From contig JAJFJD010000063.1 of NCBI GenBank assembly GCA_021774335.1, positions 21,445 through 85,444 of the forward strand: a stretch of 64,000 bases of DNA, read 5' to 3'. Every line of letters starts with the position of its first letter. Position 1 is the stretch's first letter. Source of the stretch: Alphaproteobacteria bacterium. GTDB lineage: Bacteria > Pseudomonadota > Alphaproteobacteria > UBA8366. Below, piece after piece: positions 44,505-52,645 of the stretch. The position numbers were made by a program, and so were the translations under genes. The notes beneath the pieces were generated by a model. That model did not search any database, was not told the DNA's origin, and saw only the letters and a list, made by a program, of their open reading frames with translations.

Positions 44505-44526
44505 CGGCTCCTTTCGTCTGGAGCCG
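44505..44526 (-). promoter_or_regulatory. Perfect hairpin sequestering the CAP-gene ribosome-binding site
   Basis: On the minus strand CGGCTCC, an eight-base loop AGACGAAA, then GGAGCCG, three bases before the ATG. The 3' arm contains GGAG, the Shine-Dalgarno sequence (spacing six), so all seven base pairs would hide it. There is no T-run, so it is not a terminator. Confidence 0.6.
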
Positions 44527-44609
44527 GAGGTCCCCTGTCGACCTATGTAAATACCCTAGGCGGAGAACGTGTAAGACTTTTGCTGAAAATAAGGAAAAAT
44601 TGAGGCGGA

Positions 44610-45074
44610 TCAGGATTCTGCCAGGAATTCCTTCCGCATATGGACTGTGTAGCTCCCGCGGCGCAGTTCGCGCGCTGTCTCGACGAAGCCGAGGCGGATG
44701 TAAAAGGCGATGTTCTCTGTCATATGCTCGTTGGTGGCCAGGGTGAGCGCGCGCAGGCCGAGCCGCCGCGCTTCATCCTCTGCGAAGGACAGGAGGAATT
44801 TCCCAATACCGGTTCCCTGGCGCCCAGGGTCGACGGCGATGTTATCGATGAAGAGCGCGTCAGGGGCCGGCATCAGCACCAGCACTGCGTCGATGGCTTC
44901 CGGTCCATCTATGACCCAAACATCATGGTCGCGCGCGACCGTGTGGTAATCTTCGGTCATCGGGCCCGGCGGGCGGCCGATGCGGGGTAGATATTTGCGG
45001 TAGGCACGATCCACGAGCGTGGCGATGGCGTCTGCGTCCTCGGGCGTAGCCCGCCGGAGCGGCCAGTCGATCAT
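44610..45074 (-). CDS. GNAT-family N-acetyltransferase
   Basis: 154 residues. The acetyl-CoA pyrophosphate loop reads VDPGRQGTGIGKFLLSFAEDEAR (Q/RxxGxG/A pattern), with LTLATNEHMTENIAFYIRLGF as the C-terminal GNAT signature. Single-domain cytoplasmic enzyme of unknown acceptor (amine, small molecule or protein). It begins four bases before the TusA stop (ATGA overlap), so it is in the same transcript. That context does not define its substrate. Confidence 0.85.
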   Translation of the reverse strand: MIDWPLRRATPEDADAIATLVDRAYRKYLPRIGRPPGPMTEDYHTVARDHDVWVIDGPEAIDAVLVLMPAPDALFIDNIAVDPGRQGTGIGKFLLSFAEDEARRLGLRALTLATNEHMTENIAFYIRLGFVETARELRRGSYTVHMRKEFLAES

Positions 45075-45310
45075 TCCTTTACGCAGCGGATGACGTAGGT
45101 GAAAACGCCCTCGGCTTCGTCCTCCTGCGCGTCCATGAGTTCATGGCCTGTCGTGTCGCAGAAATGCTGAAAATCGATATAGGAGGCCGGGTCGGTCGCG
45201 AGCACCGTCAGGACGTCGCCGTTCGCCAGATCGCGCATCGCACGTCGGGCCTTTAGGACCGGTAACGGACAGTTCAGGCCCTTCGTGTCGAGTATGTTGT
45301 TATCGCTCAT
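45071..45310 (-). CDS. tusA: TusA-family sulfurtransferase
   Basis: 79 residues. C14 in GLNCPLPVLKARRAM is the persulfide-carrying cysteine in the CPxP motif. TusA proteins carry sulfane sulfur as a protein persulfide, in tRNA thiouridine synthesis or, in sulfur oxidisers, toward sulfite. Lying 42 bases after the anchor subunit of the SoeABC-like enzyme and near a persulfide dioxygenase-rhodanese fusion, it probably serves sulfur oxidation. Small cytoplasmic protein, no extra domains. Confidence 0.88.
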   Translation of the reverse strand: MSDNNILDTKGLNCPLPVLKARRAMRDLANGDVLTVLATDPASYIDFQHFCDTTGHELMDAQEDEAEGVFTYVIRCVKE

Positions 45311-45352
45311 AGTCTTTGCGGATCATAGGTCTGGGGCGGATCTTGGGGTCGG

Positions 45353-46294
45353 CTATGCCGTGGTCTCGCCATAGTAGAGCGTAACCACATGCTTGGCCTC
45401 AGCAAAGAACAGCCAACGTTCGATCAGCACGCCGATCGCCGCCACCGGCACAGCGAGCACCGACAGGGCCGCGGCGGTCGCCGGGACGCTTGTATTGGCG
45501 AGGGTGATGAGCAGAACCGGTGCAACGAACCCGGCGGCAATGGCCAACTGACGGAGTTTGGCGGCGTGTTTCTGCGCGATCTTGAACCCCATTTCCTTCT
45601 GCAGGTAGTTCTCCTGCGTATGGGGCGATTCGAGCAGCCGAATATGACCCTTGATGCCGGTCGCTGTCTCCGCGGTGCTTTTACTCGGATTGCGGTCGAT
45701 GAAGCGCCAATACTGCATTTTCGCGACTCCGGCGACGGCGATGGCGCCCGTCGTGATCCAGAACATCGCGGGATGCCAATAGCCGAACACCGACGCAATG
45801 GCATTCACCAGAAGAGCGCCGGTGAAGATCGAAATGCTGAAATAGACGATGGCTGTCCAGCCGTTCGCCCAAGCCCGGATCGTCTTGAGCGAGGCGTAGA
45901 TCATCGCGGTGCAATGCACAGTTTGCATGCACAGCATCGCACCCACCATGCCGGTGAGGGTGAACAGATCGTCCCGCCAGTCGAGGAAGATCCAGCCGAT
46001 GGCATAAGCCCCGGTCGGGATATACGCCAGGATCGCAAACAGGCCTTCGCGGCTAAGCCAGGAGGAGCGCCATTGACTGATCGCGCGCCAAGCCCGTTCA
46101 GGGTGACCGAGATGGAATGTGGAAGTCAGGAGTCCGAGGGTGATCAGCGTGAATCCGATGCCGAAGCCGGCCCAGCCTACTTGCGGGTCGGCGGGCAGAA
46201 TGCCGCTTGCCTGGAGAATCGACATCAGAGTGATCAAGCCATACCCGGCGCCCGACGCGGTGGTGAAGAAGATAACGGAGAAGGCGGGATGCAT
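45353..46294 (-). CDS. soeC: DmsC/SoeC-type membrane anchor subunit
   Basis: 313 residues with about eight hydrophobic segments, starting HPAFSVIFFTTASGAGYGL, as in DmsC/SoeC, and the conserved STFHLGHPERAWRAISQWRSSWLSREGLFA (heme/quinone-side) and HCTAMIYASLKTIRAW. It anchors the iron-sulfur and molybdopterin subunits to the inner membrane and passes electrons to quinone. The ATG follows AAGGAAACCGCC and lies 11 bases after the iron-sulfur subunit stop. The in-frame extension upstream falls inside that gene and is rejected. Confidence 0.87.
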   Translation of the reverse strand: MHPAFSVIFFTTASGAGYGLITLMSILQASGILPADPQVGWAGFGIGFTLITLGLLTSTFHLGHPERAWRAISQWRSSWLSREGLFAILAYIPTGAYAIGWIFLDWRDDLFTLTGMVGAMLCMQTVHCTAMIYASLKTIRAWANGWTAIVYFSISIFTGALLVNAIASVFGYWHPAMFWITTGAIAVAGVAKMQYWRFIDRNPSKSTAETATGIKGHIRLLESPHTQENYLQKEMGFKIAQKHAAKLRQLAIAAGFVAPVLLITLANTSVPATAAALSVLAVPVAAIGVLIERWLFFAEAKHVVTLYYGETTA

Positions 46295-46304
46295 GGCGGT
46301 TTCC

Positions 46305-47054
46305 TTAGCGTGACAGGACTTTGTCGACCCAGCGAAGGAAGGGACTGTCGCCGCCGTCGACCTGCGGCTCAAGGGACGACGGCGCGCCGGTCGATCCGAC
46401 GGCCGTCTTGCGCGGCCGGGGCGGCAGATACCGGTTCGTCGGTTTGCAGTCCTGCTCGGGCATCAATTCGTACCCGCCGCGGGCATCGACCAACTTTGAA
46501 ACGTCCGAGTCAGGATCACCGAGATCGCCGAAATGGCGTGCCCCGACGGGGCAGGTCGAGACACAGGCGGGCACGCGGCTCTCTTCGTCGAGATTCTCGT
46601 TATAGATCTTGTCCACGCAGAGCGTGCACTTCTTCATCACGCCTTCGTCCTGATCGTACTCGCGGGCGCCGTAGGGGCAGGCCCAGGAGCACAGCTTGCA
46701 GCCGATGCAGGTGCTCGCGTTGACCAGGACGATGCCGTCCTCCTCGCGCTTGTAGGAGGCGCCGGTCGGGCAGACCGTGACGCAGGGCGCGTCTTCGCAA
46801 TGCAGGCAGGAACGTGGGAAGTGGACAGTTCGGCTGTTGCCCACATCGTCGGTGGCTTCGAAGGTGTGGATACGGTTGAACCAGACGCCCGTCGGATCCG
46901 CGCCGTAGGGTTCAAAATCCGTCAGCGGCGCGGAGTGGCCGCCGGTGTTCCATTCCTTGCAATTCACCGCGCAGGCGTGACAACCGACGCAGATATCCAG
47001 GTCGATCACCAGACCCAGCTTCGTCGTCGTGGGGCTTTCGGGGAGGCTCGTCAT
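46305..47054 (-). CDS. soeB: Four-cluster ferredoxin subunit of DMSO reductase family (SoeB type)
   Basis: 249 residues. Four 4Fe-4S groups are visible: CVGCHACAVNC (C22, C25, C28, C32), CLHCEDAPCVTVC, CIGCKLCSWAC and CTLCVDK with CVSTCPVGAR. This is the electron-transfer subunit of DmsB/SoeB/NrfC type. There is no signal peptide and no TAT motif, in line with a cytoplasmic enzyme. The ATG is one base after the stop of the molybdopterin subunit (TGATATG). A longer in-frame extension lies inside that subunit gene and is not used. Confidence 0.9.
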   Translation of the reverse strand: MTSLPESPTTTKLGLVIDLDICVGCHACAVNCKEWNTGGHSAPLTDFEPYGADPTGVWFNRIHTFEATDDVGNSRTVHFPRSCLHCEDAPCVTVCPTGASYKREEDGIVLVNASTCIGCKLCSWACPYGAREYDQDEGVMKKCTLCVDKIYNENLDEESRVPACVSTCPVGARHFGDLGDPDSDVSKLVDARGGYELMPEQDCKPTNRYLPPRPRKTAVGSTGAPSSLEPQVDGGDSPFLRWVDKVLSR

Positions 47055-47055
47055 A

Positions 47056-50046
47056 TCAGGTGTCCTCCTTCCTTTGGTTGCCATGACCTGGAGGAACCCC
47101 GGGCACCGTTTCGGCGACTTCGGTTCGATTGCCGATGAATTCCAGATGGTCGCCGCCGGTCCGGCCGCTGGGGGCGCCCTTAAACTCCGCGCCGTAGCGC
47201 AGCGTCGCATCGCCTTCGCGCGGTGCTGCGCGTTTGGGCAATGCGTCGCACAATGGGTCGGTGCCGGTGGCTTCTTCGTCGGTGCATTTCTCGATTCGCA
47301 CGCGCAGGTCGTACCATGCCGCCTGTCCGGAGACCGGGTCGGAGTTGGAATAGCGGTAGCCGTCCTTTCGTTCGGGCAGCAGTTCGGAAATGATGTGGTT
47401 CAACAGGAAGCCGCGTTTCGCTTCCGGCGCGTCCGGGTCGAGGTTCCAGGCGCCTTGTCGCTTGCCGATGGCATTCCACGTCCACACGGTGTCGCGGTTC
47501 ACGCCGGCCATCGTCCTGATCGGCGCGCGAACCTTGCCGTGATGACTGATGATCCAGACCCAGTCGTCATCCTCGACGCCGGCCTTGGCCGCCGTATCGG
47601 GGTGGATGTATAGGCAGTTGGCTGCCGTGATCTGGCGCAGCCAAGCATTCTGTGAGCCCCAGGAATGATACATGTGCATTGGCCGCTGGGTGAGCGCGTG
47701 CAGCGGGAAACTGTCCGTATCGACCGAGGCTTCCTCGAAGGGCGTGTACCAGATCGGCAAGGGATCGAAGTAGGTCTCGACACGCTCGCGGTGCTCCTCC
47801 GGCGGGATCACGGTGCCATGGCCTCGCGCGGCGAGACGGAATTTTTGGAGATGCTCGCTATACACGTGCAAAATGACCTGATCGGCCGAGCCGATCCACC
47901 CGACGCTGGCCGCGTAGTCGAGATAGTCCTTATTCGCGTGTTTGAAGTAGAGCTGGTTGGGCTCCAACTCATGCTGCCAGAAGCAGCCGTTCTCGATGTA
48001 GCGATCAAGCTGGTTCGGATTGACCGCGCCCTTGCCGTGCTGATCGCCGTTTTCGCCGCGCCAGCCCGCCAGCGGCCCGATGCCCGGTGCGCGTTCGTGG
48101 TTGACGATGTAGTCGGGATAGCCACCCGGGAACTTCGGACTGCCGTCCTCGTTGGTCATGCCGGGCAGGCCGAGCCGGCCACCGAGATCGATCATCACGT
48201 CCTGAAAGGCACGGACGTCCCGGTCCGGCTGCACCACGGGTTGCCGAATCGAATCCGCAGGGCCATGGGCCGAGCAGATCGGGCGGTCCAGCAGCGAAAT
48301 ACAGTCCCAGCGTTCGAGATACGTCGTGTCCGGCAGGATCAGGTCTGCATAGGGGATCATCTCGGAATAGAAGGCGTCGGAGTAGATGATCCGCGGAATC
48401 TTATACTCACCGGTATCCGGGTCTTTGTCGGTGAGCATCTTCAATGTGCCGGGGATGTTCATCGACGAATTCCAGCTCATGTTCGACATGTACATGAACA
48501 ACGTGTCGATGGGGTAGGGGTCACCCTTCCAGGCGTTGTGGATCACCATATGCATCAGGCCGTGGCCCGAAATCGGATTGTCCCAACTGAATGCCTTGTC
48601 GATACGCTTCGGTGATCCATCCGGATTCACCAGAAGGTCGGCGGGTTCGGTCGGCATGCCGAGCGGTGGGCCGGCGATCGGCGTATTGGGTGCAACGTCG
48701 TGGCCCGCAGGCTTCGGGAAGGACGGGACGTGTTTCGGGAAGGGTGCCTTGTAGCGGTATCCGCCGGGCACATCGATCGACCCGAGCAGGATCTGCAGTA
48801 CATGAATGGCCCGGCATGTGTGGAAGCCGTTCGAGTGGGCTGAAATACCGCGCATCGCATGCATCGAAACCGGGCGGCCGATCATCTTGTCATGCTTGCG
48901 CCCAGCCCAGTCCGTCCATTCCACGTCGAGGACGACTTCCTGGCTGAATGCGGCATGTGCCAATTCGGCGGCGATCCGTTTGATCTTATCTGCCGGGATG
49001 CCACATTCCTCGGCAACCGTTTCCGGTGCATAGCGGTCGTCCATGTAGCGGGCGGCGAGGAGCTGGAACGCGGGAACGGCGATCCGTCCGTCCGGCAGTT
49101 TGTACTCGCCGACCAGCGCCGGGGAGATGTCCGTGCCGGTGGCGTCCGCGAGGGATTTTTTGGCGGCATCGTAGCAAAGCGGGTTGCCGTCGTTGTCGCG
49201 GGCGAAAAGGCCATCGTCCGCCGCAGTCGGGTCCTGAATTACCAGCCACGGTGAATTGGTGTAGCGGACCAGGAACTGCCAATCGATTTTCTCGGCCTTC
49301 AGCAATTCGTGGATCAGCGCAAATGCGAACAAGCCGTCGGTGCCGGGTCGGATGCCGATCCATTCGTCGGCCACCGCGGAATATCCGGTCTTGATCGGGT
49401 TGACCGAGACAAATTTTGCCTGTGCCTTGGTCTTGAGCCGTCCGATACCGGTCTTGAGCGGATTGGAATCATGATCTTCGGCGACACCGAACATCATGAA
49501 ATAGCGGGTGTGTTCCCAATCCGGTTCGCCGAACTCCCAGAAGGATCCACCGATCGTGAAACAGCCAGCGGTCGCCATATTGACCGAACAGAAGCCCCCA
49601 TGCGCGGCGAAGTTGGGGGTGCCGAATTGCGACGCCCACCAGCCGGTCATCGCCTGACTCTGGTCGCGGCCGGTGAACAGCGCGAGTTTGCGGGGGTTGG
49701 TTTCGCGAATCTTGCCGAGCCATTCGACCGCGAGGTCCATGGCTTCGTCCCATTCGATTTCCTTGAACTCGCCCGATCCGCGCTCGCCGACCCGCAGCAG
49801 CGGTTTCGACAGCCGCGCCGGCGAGTAATGCTGCATGATTCCCGCCGAACCCTTGGCGCAGAGCACGCCCTTGTTGATCGGATGATCGCGGTTGCCTTCG
49901 ATATAGCGGATGCGACCGTCTTTCAGATAGACCTTAATGCCGCACCGGCAGGCGCACATGTAACATGTCGTGGTCTTCACCTCATCGGCGACGGGAGGCG
50001 ATGTATCGACGACCTCGCGAACTGTTTCGAACGGGTTTAACGACAT
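47056..50046 (-). CDS. soeA: Molybdopterin oxidoreductase, SoeA-type sulfite dehydrogenase catalytic subunit
   Basis: 996 residues. The N-terminal 4Fe-4S site is C28, C31, C35 and C63 (CYMCACRC, then GVLCAKG). Next come DMSO-reductase-family molybdopterin domains with GGFCSVNMATAG (probable Mo-ligand cysteine), NPIKTGYSAVADEWIGIRPGTDG, YLERWDC and the C-terminal pterin domain ending VRIEKCTD. There is no TAT signal, so the enzyme is cytoplasmic. SoeA of the SoeABC sulfite:quinone oxidoreductase fits length, subunit set and neighbours (TusA, persulfide dioxygenase, TauE). Polysulfide/thiosulfate or DMSO reduction remains possible, since motifs do not separate these. The upstream region has three palindromes (50169-50218). 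Confidence 0.87.
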   Translation of the reverse strand: MSLNPFETVREVVDTSPPVADEVKTTTCYMCACRCGIKVYLKDGRIRYIEGNRDHPINKGVLCAKGSAGIMQHYSPARLSKPLLRVGERGSGEFKEIEWDEAMDLAVEWLGKIRETNPRKLALFTGRDQSQAMTGWWASQFGTPNFAAHGGFCSVNMATAGCFTIGGSFWEFGEPDWEHTRYFMMFGVAEDHDSNPLKTGIGRLKTKAQAKFVSVNPIKTGYSAVADEWIGIRPGTDGLFAFALIHELLKAEKIDWQFLVRYTNSPWLVIQDPTAADDGLFARDNDGNPLCYDAAKKSLADATGTDISPALVGEYKLPDGRIAVPAFQLLAARYMDDRYAPETVAEECGIPADKIKRIAAELAHAAFSQEVVLDVEWTDWAGRKHDKMIGRPVSMHAMRGISAHSNGFHTCRAIHVLQILLGSIDVPGGYRYKAPFPKHVPSFPKPAGHDVAPNTPIAGPPLGMPTEPADLLVNPDGSPKRIDKAFSWDNPISGHGLMHMVIHNAWKGDPYPIDTLFMYMSNMSWNSSMNIPGTLKMLTDKDPDTGEYKIPRIIYSDAFYSEMIPYADLILPDTTYLERWDCISLLDRPICSAHGPADSIRQPVVQPDRDVRAFQDVMIDLGGRLGLPGMTNEDGSPKFPGGYPDYIVNHERAPGIGPLAGWRGENGDQHGKGAVNPNQLDRYIENGCFWQHELEPNQLYFKHANKDYLDYAASVGWIGSADQVILHVYSEHLQKFRLAARGHGTVIPPEEHRERVETYFDPLPIWYTPFEEASVDTDSFPLHALTQRPMHMYHSWGSQNAWLRQITAANCLYIHPDTAAKAGVEDDDWVWIISHHGKVRAPIRTMAGVNRDTVWTWNAIGKRQGAWNLDPDAPEAKRGFLLNHIISELLPERKDGYRYSNSDPVSGQAAWYDLRVRIEKCTDEEATGTDPLCDALPKRAAPREGDATLRYGAEFKGAPSGRTGGDHLEFIGNRTEVAETVPGVPPGHGNQRKEDT

Positions 50047-50168
50047 AACCTAGTATTTACCCCGTGGATGAGTTGCAGCAGGCCAAGGTAGGGAATGGCA
50101 ACCTAATGAGTTCGTCGGGCCACGTCGACTCTACGGTAGTTTTGAGACGAAGCGTTTCATTTTTTGTG

Positions 50169-50218
50169 TCTCATACATGAGATGGATCGGCGTTTAGGCC
50201 GATCAAGTTCCGGAACTT
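50169..50218. promoter_or_regulatory. Cluster of three palindromes upstream of soeA
   Basis: Contiguous within 50 bases: TCTCAT-AC-ATGAGA (50169-50182), GATCGGC-GTTTAG-GCCGATC (50185-50204) and the perfect 14-base AAGTTCCGGAACTT (50205-50218). No T-run follows on either strand. They lie in the 269-base gap between soeA and the TIGR02186 gene, about 120-170 bases upstream of the soeA start, where a regulator site is expected. Confidence 0.5.
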
Positions 50219-50315
50219 TCTGTTTTAATTTGGAGAATTAGACGAAGGTTAGCGCAGTCCATGCATTGGAGTTCCGCGCGCTACTAATCTTCGAATTCTG
50301 TGCTCGGGCGGCCAT

Positions 50316-51050
50316 CTAAACCTTCCGGAAGATGGCGTTGGCGCCGAGTCCGGCCAGCACGGCGATTATGATAGCGACGATGCCGTAGAGCGCCGGGTAG
50401 GAATAGGCCATCCGGAAGACCTCGGCGCCGATGCCGGCTTTGGTCACCAGCAATGGGGTCGATTTGACGCTTTTCACTTCGCCGTCCCGCACCAGCATCG
50501 CCTTGATATTGTAGTACCCGGTCGGGAGATTCGCGGGCAGGTAAAGGTCCGCGCGGAAGAGCTGCCCGCCTAACAGTTTGACGTTCTCTTCAAGCGCACC
50601 GTAGCGCCCAATTCGCTGCATGTTGCGGATGAGCGCGTCGCGAAACTCGGCCTTCTCGGCGGGGCCGACCTTGGCTTTCGGCTTCAGGTTGAGATACTCA
50701 ACGCCGATTTGATGGTCTTCCCGGGTTCGTAACGGCAGCCATTCGTCGAGCGTATCGCTTGCCAGTACCTGGTAGAAAGATGGTGCGTCCACGAATTGCA
50801 GCGTGTCGCGGTTGATCCAGATTCCGGCGATTCGTTCCTTACGGCGAACGGTGATCGTGTGCCGCGGCCCCTCCACAATCACCACCACTTTGCCTTTGCC
50901 TTCGATGGCGCCGAACAACAGCACCTTGGTCCCGGTGAAGCCGGTGGTGATCTTGACGACACTTTCCGAGATATCGGCGACAAGCGGCTCGGCCTGTGCG
51001 GGCACGGCGCATCCGATCAGGATCAGCAGGGCTATGACTGCGCGCGGCAT
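50316..51050 (-). CDS. TIGR02186-family envelope protein next to TauE exporter
   Basis: 244 residues. A signal peptide (about 1-20, ending AVPAQA) is followed by a periplasmic beta-rich domain (VADISESVVKITTGFTGTKVLLFGAI, then RRKERIAGIWINRDTL and PTGYYNIKAMLVRDGEV) and one C-terminal membrane segment (PALYGIVAIIIAVLAGLGAN) with a short basic tail. This family regularly neighbours TauE/SafE-type sulfite exporters in alphaproteobacteria, but its function is unknown; it may be a periplasmic partner of the exporter. The start is the ATG two bases after the TauE stop; a longer in-frame start lies inside that gene. Confidence 0.83.
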   Translation of the reverse strand: MPRAVIALLILIGCAVPAQAEPLVADISESVVKITTGFTGTKVLLFGAIEGKGKVVVIVEGPRHTITVRRKERIAGIWINRDTLQFVDAPSFYQVLASDTLDEWLPLRTREDHQIGVEYLNLKPKAKVGPAEKAEFRDALIRNMQRIGRYGALEENVKLLGGQLFRADLYLPANLPTGYYNIKAMLVRDGEVKSVKSTPLLVTKAGIGAEVFRMAYSYPALYGIVAIIIAVLAGLGANAIFRKV

Positions 51051-51052
51051 GG

Positions 51053-51973
51053 TCAATGTCCTCCGCCCAAGCCCAGTGAATACAGATCGTCCGGCGTTAC
51101 GATGAGATCGAAAGCGAGCTTGCTGCAAACGCCCAGGACCATCAGCGCTAACAAACCCCGAAGCTGTTCACCCTTAAGATATGCTCCGATCTTGGTGCCG
51201 ACCTGGGCGCCGACGACTGCGCCCAGCAGCAGGATCAACGCCAGCACGATATCCACGGTCTGGTTGAGATAGGCTTGAAGGAAGGTGGCGTTGGCAGTAA
51301 CGAAGATGATTTGCATCAACGACGTTCCGACGACCACTGCGGTCGGCATGCCGAGCAGGTAAATCATCGCCGGCACCATCACGAATCCACCGCCGACGCC
51401 CATGATCGATGCGAGTATGCCCACGACAACGCCCACGCCGAGCGGCAGCAGCGCGCTGATGTAGAGCTTGGACCGGCGGAACCGCATCTTGAACGGCAGG
51501 CCGTGCAGAAAGTTATGCTGATGCAGTTTACGGCGGGGTGCGGTCGCGGATTGGCTGCGCCGGATCGCGTTGACGCTCTCCACAAACATTAGGAAACCGA
51601 TGATCCCCAAGAACACGACGTAGCAGATCTTGATGACGAGATCGATCTGGCCGAGTGTCCGCAACTCCTTGAAAATCCAGACGCCGAAGGTCGAACCGAT
51701 CAGGCCGCCAATGAGCAGAACGATGCCCATCTTGACGTCGACATTGCCGCGCCGCCAGTGGGCCATCACGCCGGAAACGGAAGAGGCGACGATTTGGTTA
51801 GCTTCGGTGCCGACCGCGACCGGCGACGGGACGCCCAAGAAGATCAGGAGCGGCGTCATCAGGAATCCGCCACCGACCCCAAAAATCCCAGACAACATGC
51901 CAACCCCGGCGCCCATTCCGAGCAACAGGAACACGTTCACCGACATCTCGGCGATGGGCAGATAGATATTCAA
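51053..51973 (-). CDS. TauE/SafE (TSUP) family sulfite/sulfonate exporter
   Basis: 306 residues with eight hydrophobic segments and the duplicated TSUP pattern: GMLSGIFGVGGGFLMTPLLIFLGVPSPVAVGT in the first half and GILASIMGVGGGFVMVPAMIYLLGMPTAVVVGT in the second. TSUP members export sulfite, sulfoacetate or related anions. The start is inferred as TTG of LNIYLPIAEM, since homologues begin near that point; an ATG at 51946 and a TTG at 52003 are alternatives, none with a clear ribosome site. It sits between the rhodanese and TIGR02186 genes near the sulfite dehydrogenase. Confidence 0.85.
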   Translation of the reverse strand: MNIYLPIAEMSVNVFLLLGMGAGVGMLSGIFGVGGGFLMTPLLIFLGVPSPVAVGTEANQIVASSVSGVMAHWRRGNVDVKMGIVLLIGGLIGSTFGVWIFKELRTLGQIDLVIKICYVVFLGIIGFLMFVESVNAIRRSQSATAPRRKLHQHNFLHGLPFKMRFRRSKLYISALLPLGVGVVVGILASIMGVGGGFVMVPAMIYLLGMPTAVVVGTSLMQIIFVTANATFLQAYLNQTVDIVLALILLLGAVVGAQVGTKIGAYLKGEQLRGLLALMVLGVCSKLAFDLIVTPDDLYSLGLGGGH

Positions 51974-52197
51974 CGCCGCCGTATACTTTCTACGAGCGTC
52001 CAAGGGATTCGCCGCAGTATCGCACCGCGATTGGGCGGGTTGGGCGCCAGTAAATCAGACTTTATCTTGAATGGTGGAGCGCATCATGCGCCGCGTGATT
52101 GGGAAGTCAACTGAAAGGCCCGGCCGGGCGTGCTAATTTTTCGATTTTCGCGTCTTTTTGTCACAGACGGCGGTCTTTTGGGCCGGTTCGATGCGGT

Positions 52198-52542
52198 TTA
52201 GTCTCCGTGCACGACCGGGCCGCCCACTGCTTTCCAGCCCATAATGCCCCCTGCGAGGCGGTACATTTCCACGAAACCGGCCCGTTTTAGCATTTCGGAC
52301 GCGACTCCGCAGCGTACGCCGCTTGCGCACATCAGCAGCAACCGCTTGTCCGCGTGGTCGGGGATGTTGTTGGGATCGAAGGCCGAAAGCGGGATCAGCG
52401 TAGCGCCCTGAATATGCTCCATGGCGTATTCATGCGGTTCCCGGACATCGACGAGAACGGCATCGCCGCGCTCGATCCAATGACGCGCCGTTTGTGGATC
52501 GACCATCTCGACACGGGGACGTTGCGGCTCGTTATCGCTCAT
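52198..52542 (-). CDS. Single-domain rhodanese
   Basis: 114 residues. Rhodanese signatures are VDPQTARHWIERGDAVLVDVREPHEYAMEHIQGA and the active-site loop CASGVR with C72; the C-terminal GGIMGWKAVGGPV is typical. It carries sulfane sulfur between thiosulfate, glutathione persulfide or protein persulfides. The ATG follows GGAG with an 11-base gap; an in-frame start 24 bases upstream would add eight residues. Upstream of TauE on the same strand with about 220 bases between, so it may be a separate transcript. Cytoplasmic. Confidence 0.85.
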   Translation of the reverse strand: MSDNEPQRPRVEMVDPQTARHWIERGDAVLVDVREPHEYAMEHIQGATLIPLSAFDPNNIPDHADKRLLLMCASGVRCGVASEMLKRAGFVEMYRLAGGIMGWKAVGGPVVHGD

Positions 52543-52645
52543 GACTCGTGACTCCACCGGGGACACAGGAAAAGTGTGCTTGAGGGCTTACCCTGTCAAG
52601 CCGCAAAAACGCCGGTTGCCTCACGATACTCGTGCCGGCGGCCGG

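Noticed and set aside
45389..46723. 444-codon plus-strand frame across soeC and soeB
   Set aside because: Antisense to genes with clear membrane and iron-sulfur motifs; composition is charged and random.
50185..50204. GATCGGC/GCCGATC hairpin as a terminator
   Set aside because: No T-run on either strand; listed instead as part of the palindrome cluster.
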